Shown piece by piece: positions 34,574-43,969 of a DNA stretch of 64,000 nt. The position numbers and the translations under genes were made by a program. The notes beneath the pieces were generated by a model. It was not told the DNA's origin. It ran no database searches and saw only the letters and a program-made list of their open reading frames with translations. The first letter of the stretch is position 1; every line of letters starts with the position of its first letter. The stretch lies in NCBI RefSeq assembly GCF_900182605.1, contig NZ_FXTB01000004.1, forward strand, positions 248,001 to 312,000. The letters run 5' to 3'. The stretch is from Saccharicrinis carchari. GTDB taxonomy: Bacteria > Bacteroidota > Bacteroidia > Bacteroidales > Marinilabiliaceae.

Positions 34574-34927
34574 TTACTTCTGCCGGCTGGCTATCAAAAA
34601 ATAAAACAGAAAACCCAAGCCGATAAACATCAGCTCAATCCCAAAACCTATCAACGATTGGTTTATGTTCCAGTGATCCATACCATAGGCCCGGCCCACA
34701 AAAAAGGAAACTATCAAACCCAATCCGGCCATGGATGCCACCATGGCCCATTTAAGGCTCTTCATGCGTTGCGGTTCCACCTCGGCGGATGAAACAGAAC
34801 TTAAGATCTCTGCCTTTTCTACGTGTCCGTTTTTTATCAGTCTTCGTTTTAGCAGATAATCGGTAAACATTTTAATGATGTAAAAAAAGCCTGAAAAAAC
34901 TACGGCTACCATAAATACTTCTTGCAT
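34574..34927 (-). CDS. Small membrane protein, DUF6249-like
   Basis: A 117-residue protein with three hydrophobic segments: N-terminal (about residues 5-21), middle (about 61-80) and C-terminal (about 90-112), with a basic stretch LLKRRLIKNG after the first. This resembles the DUF6249 membrane proteins that often accompany ECF sigma factors in Bacteroidota; the name is from memory. It is divergent from the sigma factor gene (151 bp to its chosen start), so shared control is plausible. No catalytic motif. Confidence 0.7.
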   Translation of the reverse strand: MQEVFMVAVVFSGFFYIIKMFTDYLLKRRLIKNGHVEKAEILSSVSSAEVEPQRMKSLKWAMVASMAGLGLIVSFFVGRAYGMDHWNINQSLIGFGIELMFIGLGFLFYFLIASRQK

Positions 34928-35078
34928 AATATTTTATTTTTAAAGATGATTAAGAATTACCATTCGGATTATTCTTTGTCCATTTGTCGTAAGTATCCAA
35001 AAAAAGGTTACAACATATTTCCTAAATATCTTTTTTTATTTGCAACCTTTAACTAGCATTACTCGACAAACAGCATAT

Positions 35079-35657
35079 ATGAATGATATTGAATTAGTAA
35101 ACCAGATTAAACAGGGTAACCCTTCGGCCTATCGCTATTTGGTTTCCAAACATCAGCGTTTGGTATTCAGTATCGCATACAGAATTGCCTCTCAAAACCA
35201 AACCGATACCGAAGACATTGCCCAGGATGTATTTATAAAAGTGTATAAAAACATAAAGAACTACCGGGCCGAATCAAAGTTATCGACCTGGATAGCATCC
35301 ATCGCCTGGAAAACATCCATCGACTTTGTCAGGAAAAAATCCAGGGCTAAGATAAATTTTACGGATGAACCTCAAAATTATGAGCGCGCACGGCATAATC
35401 TTACACGCGATAATTTGAACCAAAGCGACATGGTACAAGTCGTTAAGTCGGTTTTGAGTAATTTACCCGGGCACTACCAAAGCGTGCTGAGCCTCTTTTA
35501 CCTCGAAGAATTTTCGCTGGCCGAGATACACGATATAAGCGGGATGCCAATAGGTACTATAAAGAGTTATCTCAGCCGGGCGAGAGGGATGTTTAGGAAC
35601 GAAATAGAAAAACTATACGGTAAGGATGCCATCGAAATGTTGTACGAAGATAAATAA
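35079..35657 (+). CDS. ECF-type RNA polymerase sigma factor
   Basis: A 192-residue sigma-70 family protein of extracytoplasmic-function type. Sigma region 2 covers about residues 10-85 (DTEDIAQDVFIKVYKNIKNY and the -10 binding STWIASIAWKTSIDFVRKK), and region 4 lies at about 120-175 (LPGHYQSVLSLFYLEEFSLAEIHDISG). An upstream frame start at 35040 would add 13 residues without similarity; the ATG at 35079 (MNDIELVNQIKQGNPSAY) matches the normal family start. It is 9 bp from a membrane protein gene that may hold it at the membrane. It does not sit next to a SusC with a sigma-interaction extension, so it probably answers another envelope signal. Confidence 0.93.
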   Translation: MNDIELVNQIKQGNPSAYRYLVSKHQRLVFSIAYRIASQNQTDTEDIAQDVFIKVYKNIKNYRAESKLSTWIASIAWKTSIDFVRKKSRAKINFTDEPQNYERARHNLTRDNLNQSDMVQVVKSVLSNLPGHYQSVLSLFYLEEFSLAEIHDISGMPIGTIKSYLSRARGMFRNEIEKLYGKDAIEMLYEDK

Positions 35658-35666
35658 TCAAGTAAG

Positions 35667-36023
35667 ATGAATGCAGATATGGAAGATAAAAAACTCGATC
35701 GCTTAATCAATGAAGGGTTCCAAAAATTTGATCCTCCCCACATGCCCCACAACTTTGTTGATCGGCTCACCCGGAACTTTGAGCTGCAAACAACCAAACG
35801 TCGCCTGTGGGAAGAGTGGATGTTAAAGATGGCCATTATTATTGGTGTTGCCGCCTGTTTGGTTCTGATTCTGTATTTAACCGAAAACCACTTGCTCTCC
35901 TATTTAAGCCTTGAATACATATTTCCCCTATACGGTTTACTCATCGTACTATGCGTATTTTTATTTGATCAGGTAATATTAAAATGGATGTTTGCCATAC
36001 GATATCAAAAAAGGCCATCGTAA
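35667..36023 (+). CDS. Two-helix membrane protein, probable sigma-factor partner
   Basis: A 118-residue protein with a soluble N-terminal helical part (about residues 1-48, reading FDPPHMPHNFVDRLTRNFEL) and two transmembrane helices (about 53-72 and 84-104). It starts 9 bp after the ECF sigma gene, so it is very likely co-transcribed and may act as anti-sigma factor, though the zinc-binding HxxxCxxC motif of the ZAS class is absent. The terminator stem begins before the stop codon. Function inferred from context only. Confidence 0.75.
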   Translation: MNADMEDKKLDRLINEGFQKFDPPHMPHNFVDRLTRNFELQTTKRRLWEEWMLKMAIIIGVAACLVLILYLTENHLLSYLSLEYIFPLYGLLIVLCVFLFDQVILKWMFAIRYQKRPS

Positions 36024-36042
36024 ATCGATGGCCTTTTATATT
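36007..36042. terminator. Bidirectional terminator between the sigma operon and the PpiD-like gene
   Basis: A stem of 12 bp (AAAAGGCCATCG, 36009-36020, with CGATGGCCTTTT, 36026-36037) around a 5 nt loop that includes the stop codon of the preceding gene. T-rich runs lie on both sides in the respective direction of transcription, so it can serve the + operon and the - gene ending at 36063. Confidence 0.85.
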
Positions 36043-36062
36043 TTTTAATAGTTCGTATTTCC

Positions 36063-38153
36063 TTAAAAATACTTTAATCTATCGTCTGTTACTTCGGCTT
36101 TTTCCTTGATTACAGGTGCTAAGCGATAGGCTTTGTTAGTATTTACACTCCTGAGTTGCTCACGGGTGCTTTCTACATCGGTATTTTCTGCAACTTGCTC
36201 CGATGTTACTTTTACCACATAAACCCCTTGATCTCCTTTTACCGGAACCGACATCTCACCCACATCGCTTAACGAAGCCAATGCAATTAGTGCGGGCTCC
36301 ATACCAACCCCGGGCACCTGAAACGAAGCGAAGTTGATATCAGTAGCCGATTGCACCTGGCTTTCCATTTTTTGTGCCAGTGAAGTGAGGCTTTGGCTTG
36401 ATGCCTTATTATCGTTAAACCTTTTTTTGATGATCTCGGCTTTTTTATCCTTGGCCAAAATACTCTTTATGGTATTATGCACCACCGGATCGTTAACATC
36501 CTGATACCCTTCTTCAACCACTTCAGTTACCACAGCAATCACAAACTGATTCCCAAACTCATATATGGTGGGCGACATATCGTTAACTTTGGCTTCAAAT
36601 GACCACTGTACCAACCTCCTGGAGCCTTCCAGTCCCGGTACAGCCCTATCCGTGGCACGCAGGGTAGCAAATCTGGGTGTTAGATTCTGCTCTTTAATAC
36701 CCTCTTTAAATTTATCTGCCGTATTATTAGTGGCTGCAAATTTATTAGCTTGCGAATAAACTTGTTGATATGTTTTTGAACTATATTTTATTTCCCGGCC
36801 TAAGGTGGCTATGTTGTATTTAGTTACTCGTTTGCCTACATCCTGTAGGTGAATAATATGAACACCAAACTGCGTTTGCACCTTAACAACATCACCTTTT
36901 TTTGCGTTAAAGCAGGCATCATTAAAAGGTTTTACCATAGTGCCTTCCTTAAACCAATTTAGGTCTCCGCCGTTAATCGCCGAACCAGTATCTTTGGAGT
37001 TTTTACGTGCTAAGTCAGCAAAATCGGCACCCTTATTAATAAGGTTCATCAAACTATCGGCCACTGTATTTGCACGAGCCGGATCTTGTTCCTGAATAAG
37101 TATATGTCGTGCTTTAACCGAATCGGGCATCTGCTTAACGCTAACTAAACGACTTAATTTGTAGGTATTGTCTTCCAGGTAGGGACCGTATACATCACCT
37201 TGTTGGGCATTTTTAATAAAATCCTGCAATACAATTCTTACGTCCTCCGCTTTTAAGTTACTATCCTGATAAGGTATATCAGAGTTCATCGTCACAAATT
37301 GCGCTGCATCGGTATCCGGGTTTGAGAATTCCGGTTTAATATCCTCAATCCATTTTTCAGCCATTTCTTTATCCTCTTCTGAGGGCTCTACTAAAAAGGA
37401 CACGTACTGGATGCTTCGCTCTGCGGCTTGTTTAAAGTTGTCTTTATGTTTGCTATAATAGGCACTTATTTCGCCTTTCGACACCTCAACAACGCTATCG
37501 GGTATCGAGTTGTAGTTTACGGCAACAAAGTCAAAGTCTACGCTACGTAATTTAGCATTAGCTTCGGCATTGGCCTGGCTTTGGGTAACGAAAAACCCTT
37601 TTTGAAATAAGTTGATATACTTGCTGTTTAGCCTTTCGTTTACAAGGTTTTTTTGTAAAAACTCCCAGTAAAAGTTAGCATTCGGATCTCTTTTACGGTT
37701 GCGTAAAAAATTAACTACTGCCGACTGGTCAAATGCCCCTGTTTGTGGATCAGTAAACATTTGGCGTACACCCGGGTGCGGGTTACTGCCGGTTACCATT
37801 TCAATAATTTCGTCGGTGGTTACTGCAATTCCGGTCTTTTCATATTTTTCGCCCATTACAATATCCATCACCATTTGATCCCAAACCGATTGCCGTATTT
37901 GAAACTGTAGATTCTCGTCAATAGTACTTTGTCCGGAGCTCAGTTTCCTAAAATCTTCGGCTTGCGTAACCTCATTTTGATAAGCACTGTATGAAATAGC
38001 CGTACCGTTTACTTCGCCTACTTCTATGCTGCCGGGTTGTGCACCGCCCTGACCGCTAAAAAAATCGGTTAGTATAAATGCAAGTAAGGCGAACCCTACC
38101 ATAAAAGCGACCAATACACCACCTTTTTTTCTAATTCTCTCTAATGTTGCCAT
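36063..38153 (-). CDS. PpiD/SurA-like peptidylprolyl isomerase foldase
   Basis: Membrane-anchored periplasmic chaperone/foldase. The frame is open from 38255, but I chose the ATG at 38153 (MATLERIRKKGGVLVAFMVG), which gives the typical PpiD start: a short cytoplasmic stretch, then one transmembrane helix (about residues 14-31). The product is 696 residues. A SurA_N-type chaperone part precedes a rotamase PPIC domain around residues 330-430 (KARHILIQEQDP, GGDLNWFKEGTM, HIIHLQDVGKR), and a second degenerate PPIC-like stretch follows. Length and layout match the Bacteroidota PpiD-type protein. It heads a block of envelope genes on the minus strand; the gap to the next upstream gene is 226 bp. 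Confidence 0.93.
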   Translation of the reverse strand: MATLERIRKKGGVLVAFMVGFALLAFILTDFFSGQGGAQPGSIEVGEVNGTAISYSAYQNEVTQAEDFRKLSSGQSTIDENLQFQIRQSVWDQMVMDIVMGEKYEKTGIAVTTDEIIEMVTGSNPHPGVRQMFTDPQTGAFDQSAVVNFLRNRKRDPNANFYWEFLQKNLVNERLNSKYINLFQKGFFVTQSQANAEANAKLRSVDFDFVAVNYNSIPDSVVEVSKGEISAYYSKHKDNFKQAAERSIQYVSFLVEPSEEDKEMAEKWIEDIKPEFSNPDTDAAQFVTMNSDIPYQDSNLKAEDVRIVLQDFIKNAQQGDVYGPYLEDNTYKLSRLVSVKQMPDSVKARHILIQEQDPARANTVADSLMNLINKGADFADLARKNSKDTGSAINGGDLNWFKEGTMVKPFNDACFNAKKGDVVKVQTQFGVHIIHLQDVGKRVTKYNIATLGREIKYSSKTYQQVYSQANKFAATNNTADKFKEGIKEQNLTPRFATLRATDRAVPGLEGSRRLVQWSFEAKVNDMSPTIYEFGNQFVIAVVTEVVEEGYQDVNDPVVHNTIKSILAKDKKAEIIKKRFNDNKASSQSLTSLAQKMESQVQSATDINFASFQVPGVGMEPALIALASLSDVGEMSVPVKGDQGVYVVKVTSEQVAENTDVESTREQLRSVNTNKAYRLAPVIKEKAEVTDDRLKYF

Positions 38154-38379
38154 TCTGTTTATTGTTAATTTTAAAGTCTCAAAAATTAGGTTACGAATAT
38201 ACAAAAAATTGGATAACACCGCCGGCGGATAGGTGCTGAATGAACAAAAACGCAAAAAAAACCTTACAACCGTATTCTTTGCGCACAGCGATAATTACAA
38301 ACTGCTATACATCAAGCACATAACAGTTTGGACAGCATTTGTTTTAAAGCATCCATAAGGGTTAAAAAAATAGGTTTTA

Positions 38380-39645
38380 TCAGGAATTACGCATGTCGGT
38401 GACATTAATCAGGTCAATACGATTATCCGAGGCCACCTGAATCTTCATTTTAAAGTCGTCGATAATTATTTCTTCACCATTTTTTGGAATAGATTCATTG
38501 TGATGAAGTATAAATCCGGCAATTGTTTCAAAATTTTCGGAGTTGGGCAAGTTGAGCCCATATTTTTCATTGATAAAATCTATTTCTACCCTACCCGAAA
38601 AAACATACTCATTATCCGATAGTTGTTTATCTATCAAGTCGGATACATCATGTTCGTCGTCTATCTCACCAAATATTTCTTCCAGTATATCTTCCATGGT
38701 AACAATACCGGCTGTACCCCCAAACTCGTCCACCACAAGCGCGATGCTGCGGTGTTCCTGTGTAAAAGTTTCTAATAATCTGTTGGCTGTCATGGTTTCG
38801 GGTACAATAGACAGTTTACTAATGGCATTTTTAAGCTGTTTGGGTTTTTTAAAAAGCTCCGAAACGTGCACATAGCCAATAATATTGTCGATGGTATTTT
38901 TATAAACCAATATCTTTGAAAAACCGGTTTCAATAAAACGTTGTGTAAGTATTTCCAGGCCTTCACTAAGCTCAATTGCCGAAATATCCGTACGGGGGAT
39001 AATACATTCCCTTATTTTCACCTTCGAGAAATCGAGTACATTTTTAAGCAGCTTCACTTCCTTGGCCATTTCATCGTTATTCTCCAGCTTTTGGTGGTGT
39101 TCGGATATAAGATGATCCAAATCAATACGTCCCAGCACCATGTTATTCGATGTAATCTCACCTCTTATCTTCAATAAATTTTTCATAAGCCCTTCGCTCA
39201 ATAACAGCATGAGTTTTGAAACAGGATAAAAAAGCACATGAAAAAACAATAAAGGTACTGCGGCCACATTCAGTACAAAAATTGGATTGATGCGAAACAA
39301 CACTTTAGGTAAAAATTCTGCGGTAACTAATATTAGCAGGGTGGAGAGTAGTGTTTGAATAAATAATACACCAATGGGCGCATCAATATATACCTGTATC
39401 ATTGGCTCCAGCATTTTGGCTGTTTGCAAACCATATACTACCAGCGCCACGTTGTTTCCCACAAGCAGTGCGGATATAAAAAGACCCGGGTTGCGTACAA
39501 AAATATCGATTATCCTACTCAACGGTGGAAACTTTTTTTTATTCAGCTCAATCAATAGTTTGTTTGAGGATATAAAAGCCATCTCACAACCCGAAAAAAA
39601 TGCCGAAAACAAAAGGGCAAGGATAATAATGGTAGCGTGGTCCAT
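38380..39645 (-). CDS. CNNM/CBS/CorC-domain membrane protein, GldE-like
   Basis: A 421-residue membrane protein with an N-terminal CNNM (DUF21) domain of about four hydrophobic segments (residues 1-160), two CBS domains (about 205-325) containing IPRTDISAIELSEG and the signature VVDEFGGTAGIVTMEDILEEIFGEI, and a C-terminal CorC/HlyC transporter-associated domain. In Bacteroidota this architecture next to lptC-type genes corresponds to GldE, named for gliding but present in non-gliding species too; related proteins act in magnesium or cobalt efflux. It lies 95 bp downstream of lptC. I do not claim gliding motility. Confidence 0.88.
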   Translation of the reverse strand: MDHATIIILALLFSAFFSGCEMAFISSNKLLIELNKKKFPPLSRIIDIFVRNPGLFISALLVGNNVALVVYGLQTAKMLEPMIQVYIDAPIGVLFIQTLLSTLLILVTAEFLPKVLFRINPIFVLNVAAVPLLFFHVLFYPVSKLMLLLSEGLMKNLLKIRGEITSNNMVLGRIDLDHLISEHHQKLENNDEMAKEVKLLKNVLDFSKVKIRECIIPRTDISAIELSEGLEILTQRFIETGFSKILVYKNTIDNIIGYVHVSELFKKPKQLKNAISKLSIVPETMTANRLLETFTQEHRSIALVVDEFGGTAGIVTMEDILEEIFGEIDDEHDVSDLIDKQLSDNEYVFSGRVEIDFINEKYGLNLPNSENFETIAGFILHHNESIPKNGEEIIIDDFKMKIQVASDNRIDLINVTDMRNS

Positions 39646-39740
39646 TTATTTTATTGATTCAATTACGTTATAGGGCTAAATTACTAATTATGCCGACTCA
39701 AAAAAAACAATTGGATTATAAGTTTATCTTATTGGGGATA

Positions 39741-40340
39741 TTATTCCGGCGTTTGTTGCTTCTCGTCAAGTGCAATTGTACCGCTCATTTTATTTAAGCG
39801 ATATTCCGTCAGGTTTTCTTTGGCAGTAAATCCATATCCGGTAATTATTTCGTCGGTAGTGGTAATTTTTATAAACTTCTCCGTATAAATTTTCTTTTCG
39901 CTCTGGTTCCAGAATAGCTGTTCGGTATTAAATACCACACCATCTTCATTAACGGCTTCCACATTGTTTCTTAAATCCCACAGTTGTTGCTTATCGTAAA
40001 ATATAGCGTACTTACATTTTATCTGCGCCTGGATTGAGCCAACAGAGTCGTACGTCATAATGTGACCTCCCTGCGGATATTCCTTGTACGGCTCTTCGGC
40101 TTTATCGTAGTTTAAAAGCAGGGGGGTAGTAACATGGTATTTTACCATGCCGGAGTCTGAAATAAAAGTTTCAAAATCTACTAATTCAAGCGAAGGGGTG
40201 TTCTGGTCGGCTTCTATGGCCTTTATCTCTTCCGGCTTGTTGGAAGTACAAGCCAGATTAAAAAACAAAACTGCAAGCAGCAGTGCCCTTGCAGTTTTGT
40301 TGATTTTATTAATATGCTTTTTATTATAATCCGATTCCAT
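39741..40340 (-). CDS. lptC: LPS export ABC transporter periplasmic protein LptC
   Basis: Part of the Lpt bridge moving lipopolysaccharide from inner to outer membrane. The 199-residue product has a short basic N-terminus and a hydrophobic segment ending in a lipobox-like NLAC (about residues 19-31); lipidated or membrane-anchored N-termini both occur in this family. The body shows the LptC beta-jellyroll pattern, with DSGMVKYHVTTPLLLNYD near residue 61, the segment YAIFYDKQQLWDLRNNVEAVN (20-residue family block) and GYGFTAKENL near the C-terminus. It lies between a TPR protein gene (19 bp) and the GldE-like gene, a common order in Bacteroidota. Confidence 0.88.
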   Translation of the reverse strand: MESDYNKKHINKINKTARALLLAVLFFNLACTSNKPEEIKAIEADQNTPSLELVDFETFISDSGMVKYHVTTPLLLNYDKAEEPYKEYPQGGHIMTYDSVGSIQAQIKCKYAIFYDKQQLWDLRNNVEAVNEDGVVFNTEQLFWNQSEKKIYTEKFIKITTTDEIITGYGFTAKENLTEYRLNKMSGTIALDEKQQTPE

Positions 40341-40359
40341 TATCGTAAAAAGTCAGCCA

Positions 40360-41727
40360 TTATTTTTTTGCCCTCACCTTGGTACTGGCACCTATCCATC
40401 CGCCAACGGAATACGTATCGCCCTCTTTAAAACCCTGAAAGAAAATTTCTTCCATACCCGGGAAATGCTGCGTGTATATATTAATCAGCTCATTGGCTTT
40501 TTCCGTTTTTTCGGGATCAATACTTTTGGCTTTTTTAAACATATCAACCGCCACCCAATAGGCAGTTTTATGTTCAAATTCGTTAGATCCAAAGTTTTTA
40601 GCCGAAGTGGCATATAAATTACCGATAAGAATGTACGGATCGCCCCAACTGGGTCGTAGGTTAATGGCTTTTTGTGCATTAGACCTGGCCTCGGCCAATC
40701 TACCCTGGTTAAACTTAATCAAGCCCAATTGATAGTAGAACGTACCTTTCTGCTCATCCTCTTCCTCTAAGTTGATAGCCTGATTGTAATATTCTACCGC
40801 TTTTTCCAAATCCTGTGTTTTCAAGTACATACGAGCCAAACCATAGGCCGATGATGAAGACGGCTCAATAACATGTAAGTTTTCAGATACATCGTAAAGT
40901 AGTTGTGCATCTTCGCAATTGGCACGTGCCAGCAACTTATTTACCATTTTTAGCCAATCCAGGTTGGTTTTATTTTCGACCAGATTGGGGCTAAATATTT
41001 TTTCAATGGTTTGACAATCCGCTGCACCGCTGCTAGCAAACAGCTTTTCCACGGTATCCTTAACGCCTTTAGTTCTTTCTTTATTCGATTCTTTTTTCTC
41101 GGCTTTTATTATGTCTGTCAGCAAATCACTAACCTTCACAAAGTTTTTTACTACAACTTCCGCATCGGCTTCGTTTTTCCGGTACATATCCACCGTATTA
41201 CTCATAAAAGTAGCCAGCACAAACACTTCGCTTTTTACACCTTGCGCTGCTATTGACTTTTCGTATAGCTCCTGTGCTTTTTTTCTAAACACCGGATCGT
41301 CGCCTTTGTATGAGAGCATTTTGGTGGCCTTGCGTCCCAGGATATAACCCTCGTTGTACCTACGATGGTTACCCATATACTTTATGCGTTGGTCGTATAT
41401 GCCCATTAGCTTTTCAAAAAGCTCATCTTTTTTTGCTTTGTCCTTTTCATTTTTTATTCGCCAATCCATAATTTTAATACCATCGGTATAAATACGCGAA
41501 CTTGACAATGGGCATTCGTTATAAACAATTTCCCACGACGGTATTGCATCTGCAAAACTCTTTTGCTTTACATACTCAGTAAATAGCGATAAGTTTTTAA
41601 GACAACGGATACTATCTTCCCCGTGGCCATACCTGGAGCCATCTTCAACACCTTTTTGTGCAATTGCCGGAACCCCTAGGAGGGTAATCATCCCCGCGAT
41701 AATGATATTTATTAAAATTTTCGACAT
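40360..41727 (-). CDS. Exported TPR-repeat protein
   Basis: A 455-residue protein with a signal peptide (about residues 1-23, ending GVPAIAQ) and helical repeats throughout. Clear TPR-like repeats lie at about residues 285-400 (for example DLEKAVEYYNQAINLEEEDE and RLAEARSNAQKAINLRPSWG). It should act in the periplasm or on the inner face of the outer membrane as a protein-interaction scaffold. It is embedded between an outer-membrane beta-barrel gene (22 bp upstream) and lptC (19 bp downstream), suggesting a role in outer-membrane assembly. A specific function is not evident. Confidence 0.85.
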   Translation of the reverse strand: MSKILINIIIAGMITLLGVPAIAQKGVEDGSRYGHGEDSIRCLKNLSLFTEYVKQKSFADAIPSWEIVYNECPLSSSRIYTDGIKIMDWRIKNEKDKAKKDELFEKLMGIYDQRIKYMGNHRRYNEGYILGRKATKMLSYKGDDPVFRKKAQELYEKSIAAQGVKSEVFVLATFMSNTVDMYRKNEADAEVVVKNFVKVSDLLTDIIKAEKKESNKERTKGVKDTVEKLFASSGAADCQTIEKIFSPNLVENKTNLDWLKMVNKLLARANCEDAQLLYDVSENLHVIEPSSSSAYGLARMYLKTQDLEKAVEYYNQAINLEEEDEQKGTFYYQLGLIKFNQGRLAEARSNAQKAINLRPSWGDPYILIGNLYATSAKNFGSNEFEHKTAYWVAVDMFKKAKSIDPEKTEKANELINIYTQHFPGMEEIFFQGFKEGDTYSVGGWIGASTKVRAKK

Positions 41728-41749
41728 GGTTTTGTATTTAAAATAATTG

Positions 41750-43081
41750 TTAATCGAATTGTCTTTTGCGAAACCAGAACTCGTGTAAACTAAAACTAGC
41801 TTTTAATTTTCCGTATGATTGCTTGTCATTGCTATGTCCGTCGGCATTTCGTTTTCCCACCTCAACAGATAGATTAATGGACGTTTTTGATCGTTTCAAT
41901 GGTAATCCCAATCCAAAAGTTATGCCATAATTATACAGATCGCTTTTTGTCCACTCATTTTTAGAATCCAAATACCCTGCAATATTATTCGTGTGATAAT
42001 AGGCTCCGGCTCTATAACGCACACGGTTCAGGTAGCTACTGGCCGATCTGTCGTTGGGAATAAATTCGGCACCAATAGAATAGTTTTGGGTATTTGTGTA
42101 TTCAAACGAAGGATTAAAATGCGCGGCATCGCCCCACCGATCGGTTTTATAATCAAGCCCAAGTTGTAATTTATCCTCCACTTTATAAGAAAGGCCAACA
42201 CCTATCGAAGAGGCGTATTCTATTTCATTATTGTTGAAATCCCTATTGCTGCTACGTAAAGTATCTATAGCACGAGTTGGATCAAAAAGATTGTTATCGT
42301 CACCAAATTGTACACCGCGTGCTAATAAATCTGTTTCACTCCCGGATAAACCAATCTTAGGCCGATATGTTAATCCTAAGGTTACAGATTTAACATCATC
42401 CAGCTTATATGTGTATTGCGCACCAAAATCGTAAAGCATGGTTGATAATCTTACTTCATTATAAACTCCGTGGTTGAGCGCATTGGTAGAGCCGCCATAA
42501 TTCGCTCTTGATATATTTCGTAAGTTACCAAAAAGGTAGGAAAGGTTAGCCCCCACCGAAAAATTATCGATAGGCTGCACAGCCACACCAAAATAAGCTT
42601 CTGTCAGATTCCCATTTCCGGATATTTCGGAGAAGGCTTTGGATCCGTCGGCTAGCGATTTTGTGGTTAAAAACTTATACCCCGTACCCGATACCGGTTT
42701 AAAGCCCACCGTGTAGCTGACGTTTGGCGATACAGAAAAAGCAACCGCAATATAATCAAAAAGCATGTCGCTGTTGTCGATATTACCGCTACCGGTTTCC
42801 TGTGACTGCCAAAAGTAACTTACGCCACCGTCGAAATAAAAAGAGAGGGAATCTAAAGCGGTGAGCGAAGCAATGTTCAAAGCGTTTATTCCGTAAGAAG
42901 AACGGATTCCTATACCCGTTGTTGCCATACCTCCATTAGACCCATAAGCTATATTTTGCGACTCTCCTAAACCAAAACGCGAAAGCGGAGAGTAAGTTCT
43001 CTGTTGCGCCGATAGATGTAGGATGGGGGTGATAGTTAAAAATGCTAGTACTACAAGTACTAATTTATTTATTTTTAGCAT
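41750..43081 (-). CDS. Predicted outer-membrane beta-barrel protein
   Basis: A 443-residue protein with a signal peptide (about residues 1-25, ending HLSAQQ) followed directly by RTYSPLSRFGLGES, a common start of Bacteroidota FadL-like barrels. Alternating aromatic and polar residues through the length and a C-terminal strand (KASFSLHEFWF) fit a membrane barrel. It overlaps the 3' end of coaX by 17 bp and is followed by the TPR gene, so coaX, this gene, the TPR gene and lptC are probably co-transcribed. Substrate or role unknown. Confidence 0.85.
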   Translation of the reverse strand: MLKINKLVLVVLAFLTITPILHLSAQQRTYSPLSRFGLGESQNIAYGSNGGMATTGIGIRSSYGINALNIASLTALDSLSFYFDGGVSYFWQSQETGSGNIDNSDMLFDYIAVAFSVSPNVSYTVGFKPVSGTGYKFLTTKSLADGSKAFSEISGNGNLTEAYFGVAVQPIDNFSVGANLSYLFGNLRNISRANYGGSTNALNHGVYNEVRLSTMLYDFGAQYTYKLDDVKSVTLGLTYRPKIGLSGSETDLLARGVQFGDDNNLFDPTRAIDTLRSSNRDFNNNEIEYASSIGVGLSYKVEDKLQLGLDYKTDRWGDAAHFNPSFEYTNTQNYSIGAEFIPNDRSASSYLNRVRYRAGAYYHTNNIAGYLDSKNEWTKSDLYNYGITFGLGLPLKRSKTSINLSVEVGKRNADGHSNDKQSYGKLKASFSLHEFWFRKRQFD

Positions 43082-43808
43082 TATATTCTAATATTGTATT
43101 TAAACCGCTTTGCACCAAATTTGAATTTACAAAGATGGTATTTTTTAATTTTTTGACAAAAAAATATGCATCCCCACCCGTTAAAATGGTTTTCGTGTTG
43201 ATATTTAGCTTGTTAAAATGATTTATATAGCTATCTATCTCAAAAATAAGGCCATTTTGAACTCCTGACCACATGGCTTCGTCGGATGATAAGCCCAAAA
43301 ACGGCGTATTGGAATTGGGTTTTAATAAAGGCAGTTGTTTTGTATTTTGATGTAAAGCCTTGAACCGTGTTTGTAATCCGGGCGATATATTACCCCCTAA
43401 AAACGTTCCCTGGGCATCAATATAGTCAATGGTAATCGCTGTTCCGGCGTCTATGATCAATTTAGGACACCCTTGGTGCAATTCATTGGCTCCAACCATC
43501 GCCGCTATTCTGTCTTTTCCTAATGTTTTAGGGGTTTTATAATTAATTTTAACAGGCAACTCACTATCGCTGGTTAATAGGTGCACCGTCATACTTTCGT
43601 TTAAGTCGAACAGTGTGCGTAAGGCCTCATCACTTCCGTAATCTACTTGAACAGACGATACGATTAGTTTATCAATGAAATACTTAGACCGTATGTTGTG
43701 GACAATATTTTTATCAAATAATTCGCATAAATCAGAGTATATCAGGTTACCCTTGTCAAAAACACCTATTTTGGTAAAAGTATTTCCCTGATCAATAACT
43801 AAATTCAC
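43065..43808 (-). CDS. coaX: Type III pantothenate kinase
   Basis: Phosphorylates pantothenate, the first step of coenzyme A synthesis. The family start NLVIDQGNT lies just after a GTG at 43808, which I take as the start (247 residues); the open frame begins further up with a TTG at 43895 but the extra 29 residues match nothing in the family. Phosphate-binding motifs are DQGNTFTKIG near the N-terminus, a central GKDRIAAMVGANE region and DAGTAITIDYID around residues 117-128. It heads the envelope gene block and overlaps the next gene by 17 bp. A -7 promoter box lies at 43918-43925, giving a leader of about 100 nt. Confidence 0.93.
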   Translation of the reverse strand: MNLVIDQGNTFTKIGVFDKGNLIYSDLCELFDKNIVHNIRSKYFIDKLIVSSVQVDYGSDEALRTLFDLNESMTVHLLTSDSELPVKINYKTPKTLGKDRIAAMVGANELHQGCPKLIIDAGTAITIDYIDAQGTFLGGNISPGLQTRFKALHQNTKQLPLLKPNSNTPFLGLSSDEAMWSGVQNGLIFEIDSYINHFNKLNINTKTILTGGDAYFFVKKLKNTIFVNSNLVQSGLNTILEYNAKNK

Positions 43809-43917
43809 ACTGTTTGATTTAAAATTGTTATATTTATTTTGATAAAAGTGCCCTAACGAATAAATCAATATTGATTTTGCAGCTATCAACAACAATTCAC
43901 CTTTAAAGTAAGAACTG

Positions 43918-43925
43918 CAAAAATA
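43918..43925 (-). promoter_or_regulatory. Promoter -7 box for the coaX operon
   Basis: TATTTTTG on the minus strand matches TAnnTTTG, 109 bp before the chosen coaX start and in the gap to the divergent response regulator. Confidence 0.5.
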
Positions 43926-43969
43926 CTAAAAAGCTTGTTACAAAAAACAGGCTTAATGGAAATTACATT

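Noticed and set aside
38154-38255. Extended N-terminus of the PpiD-like protein
   Set aside because: Added residues are not similar to the family, whose start is MATLERIRKKGG followed by the membrane helix.
43809-43895. Extended N-terminus of CoaX from 43895
   Set aside because: The family starts at NLVIDxGNT; 29 extra residues from a TTG are not expected.
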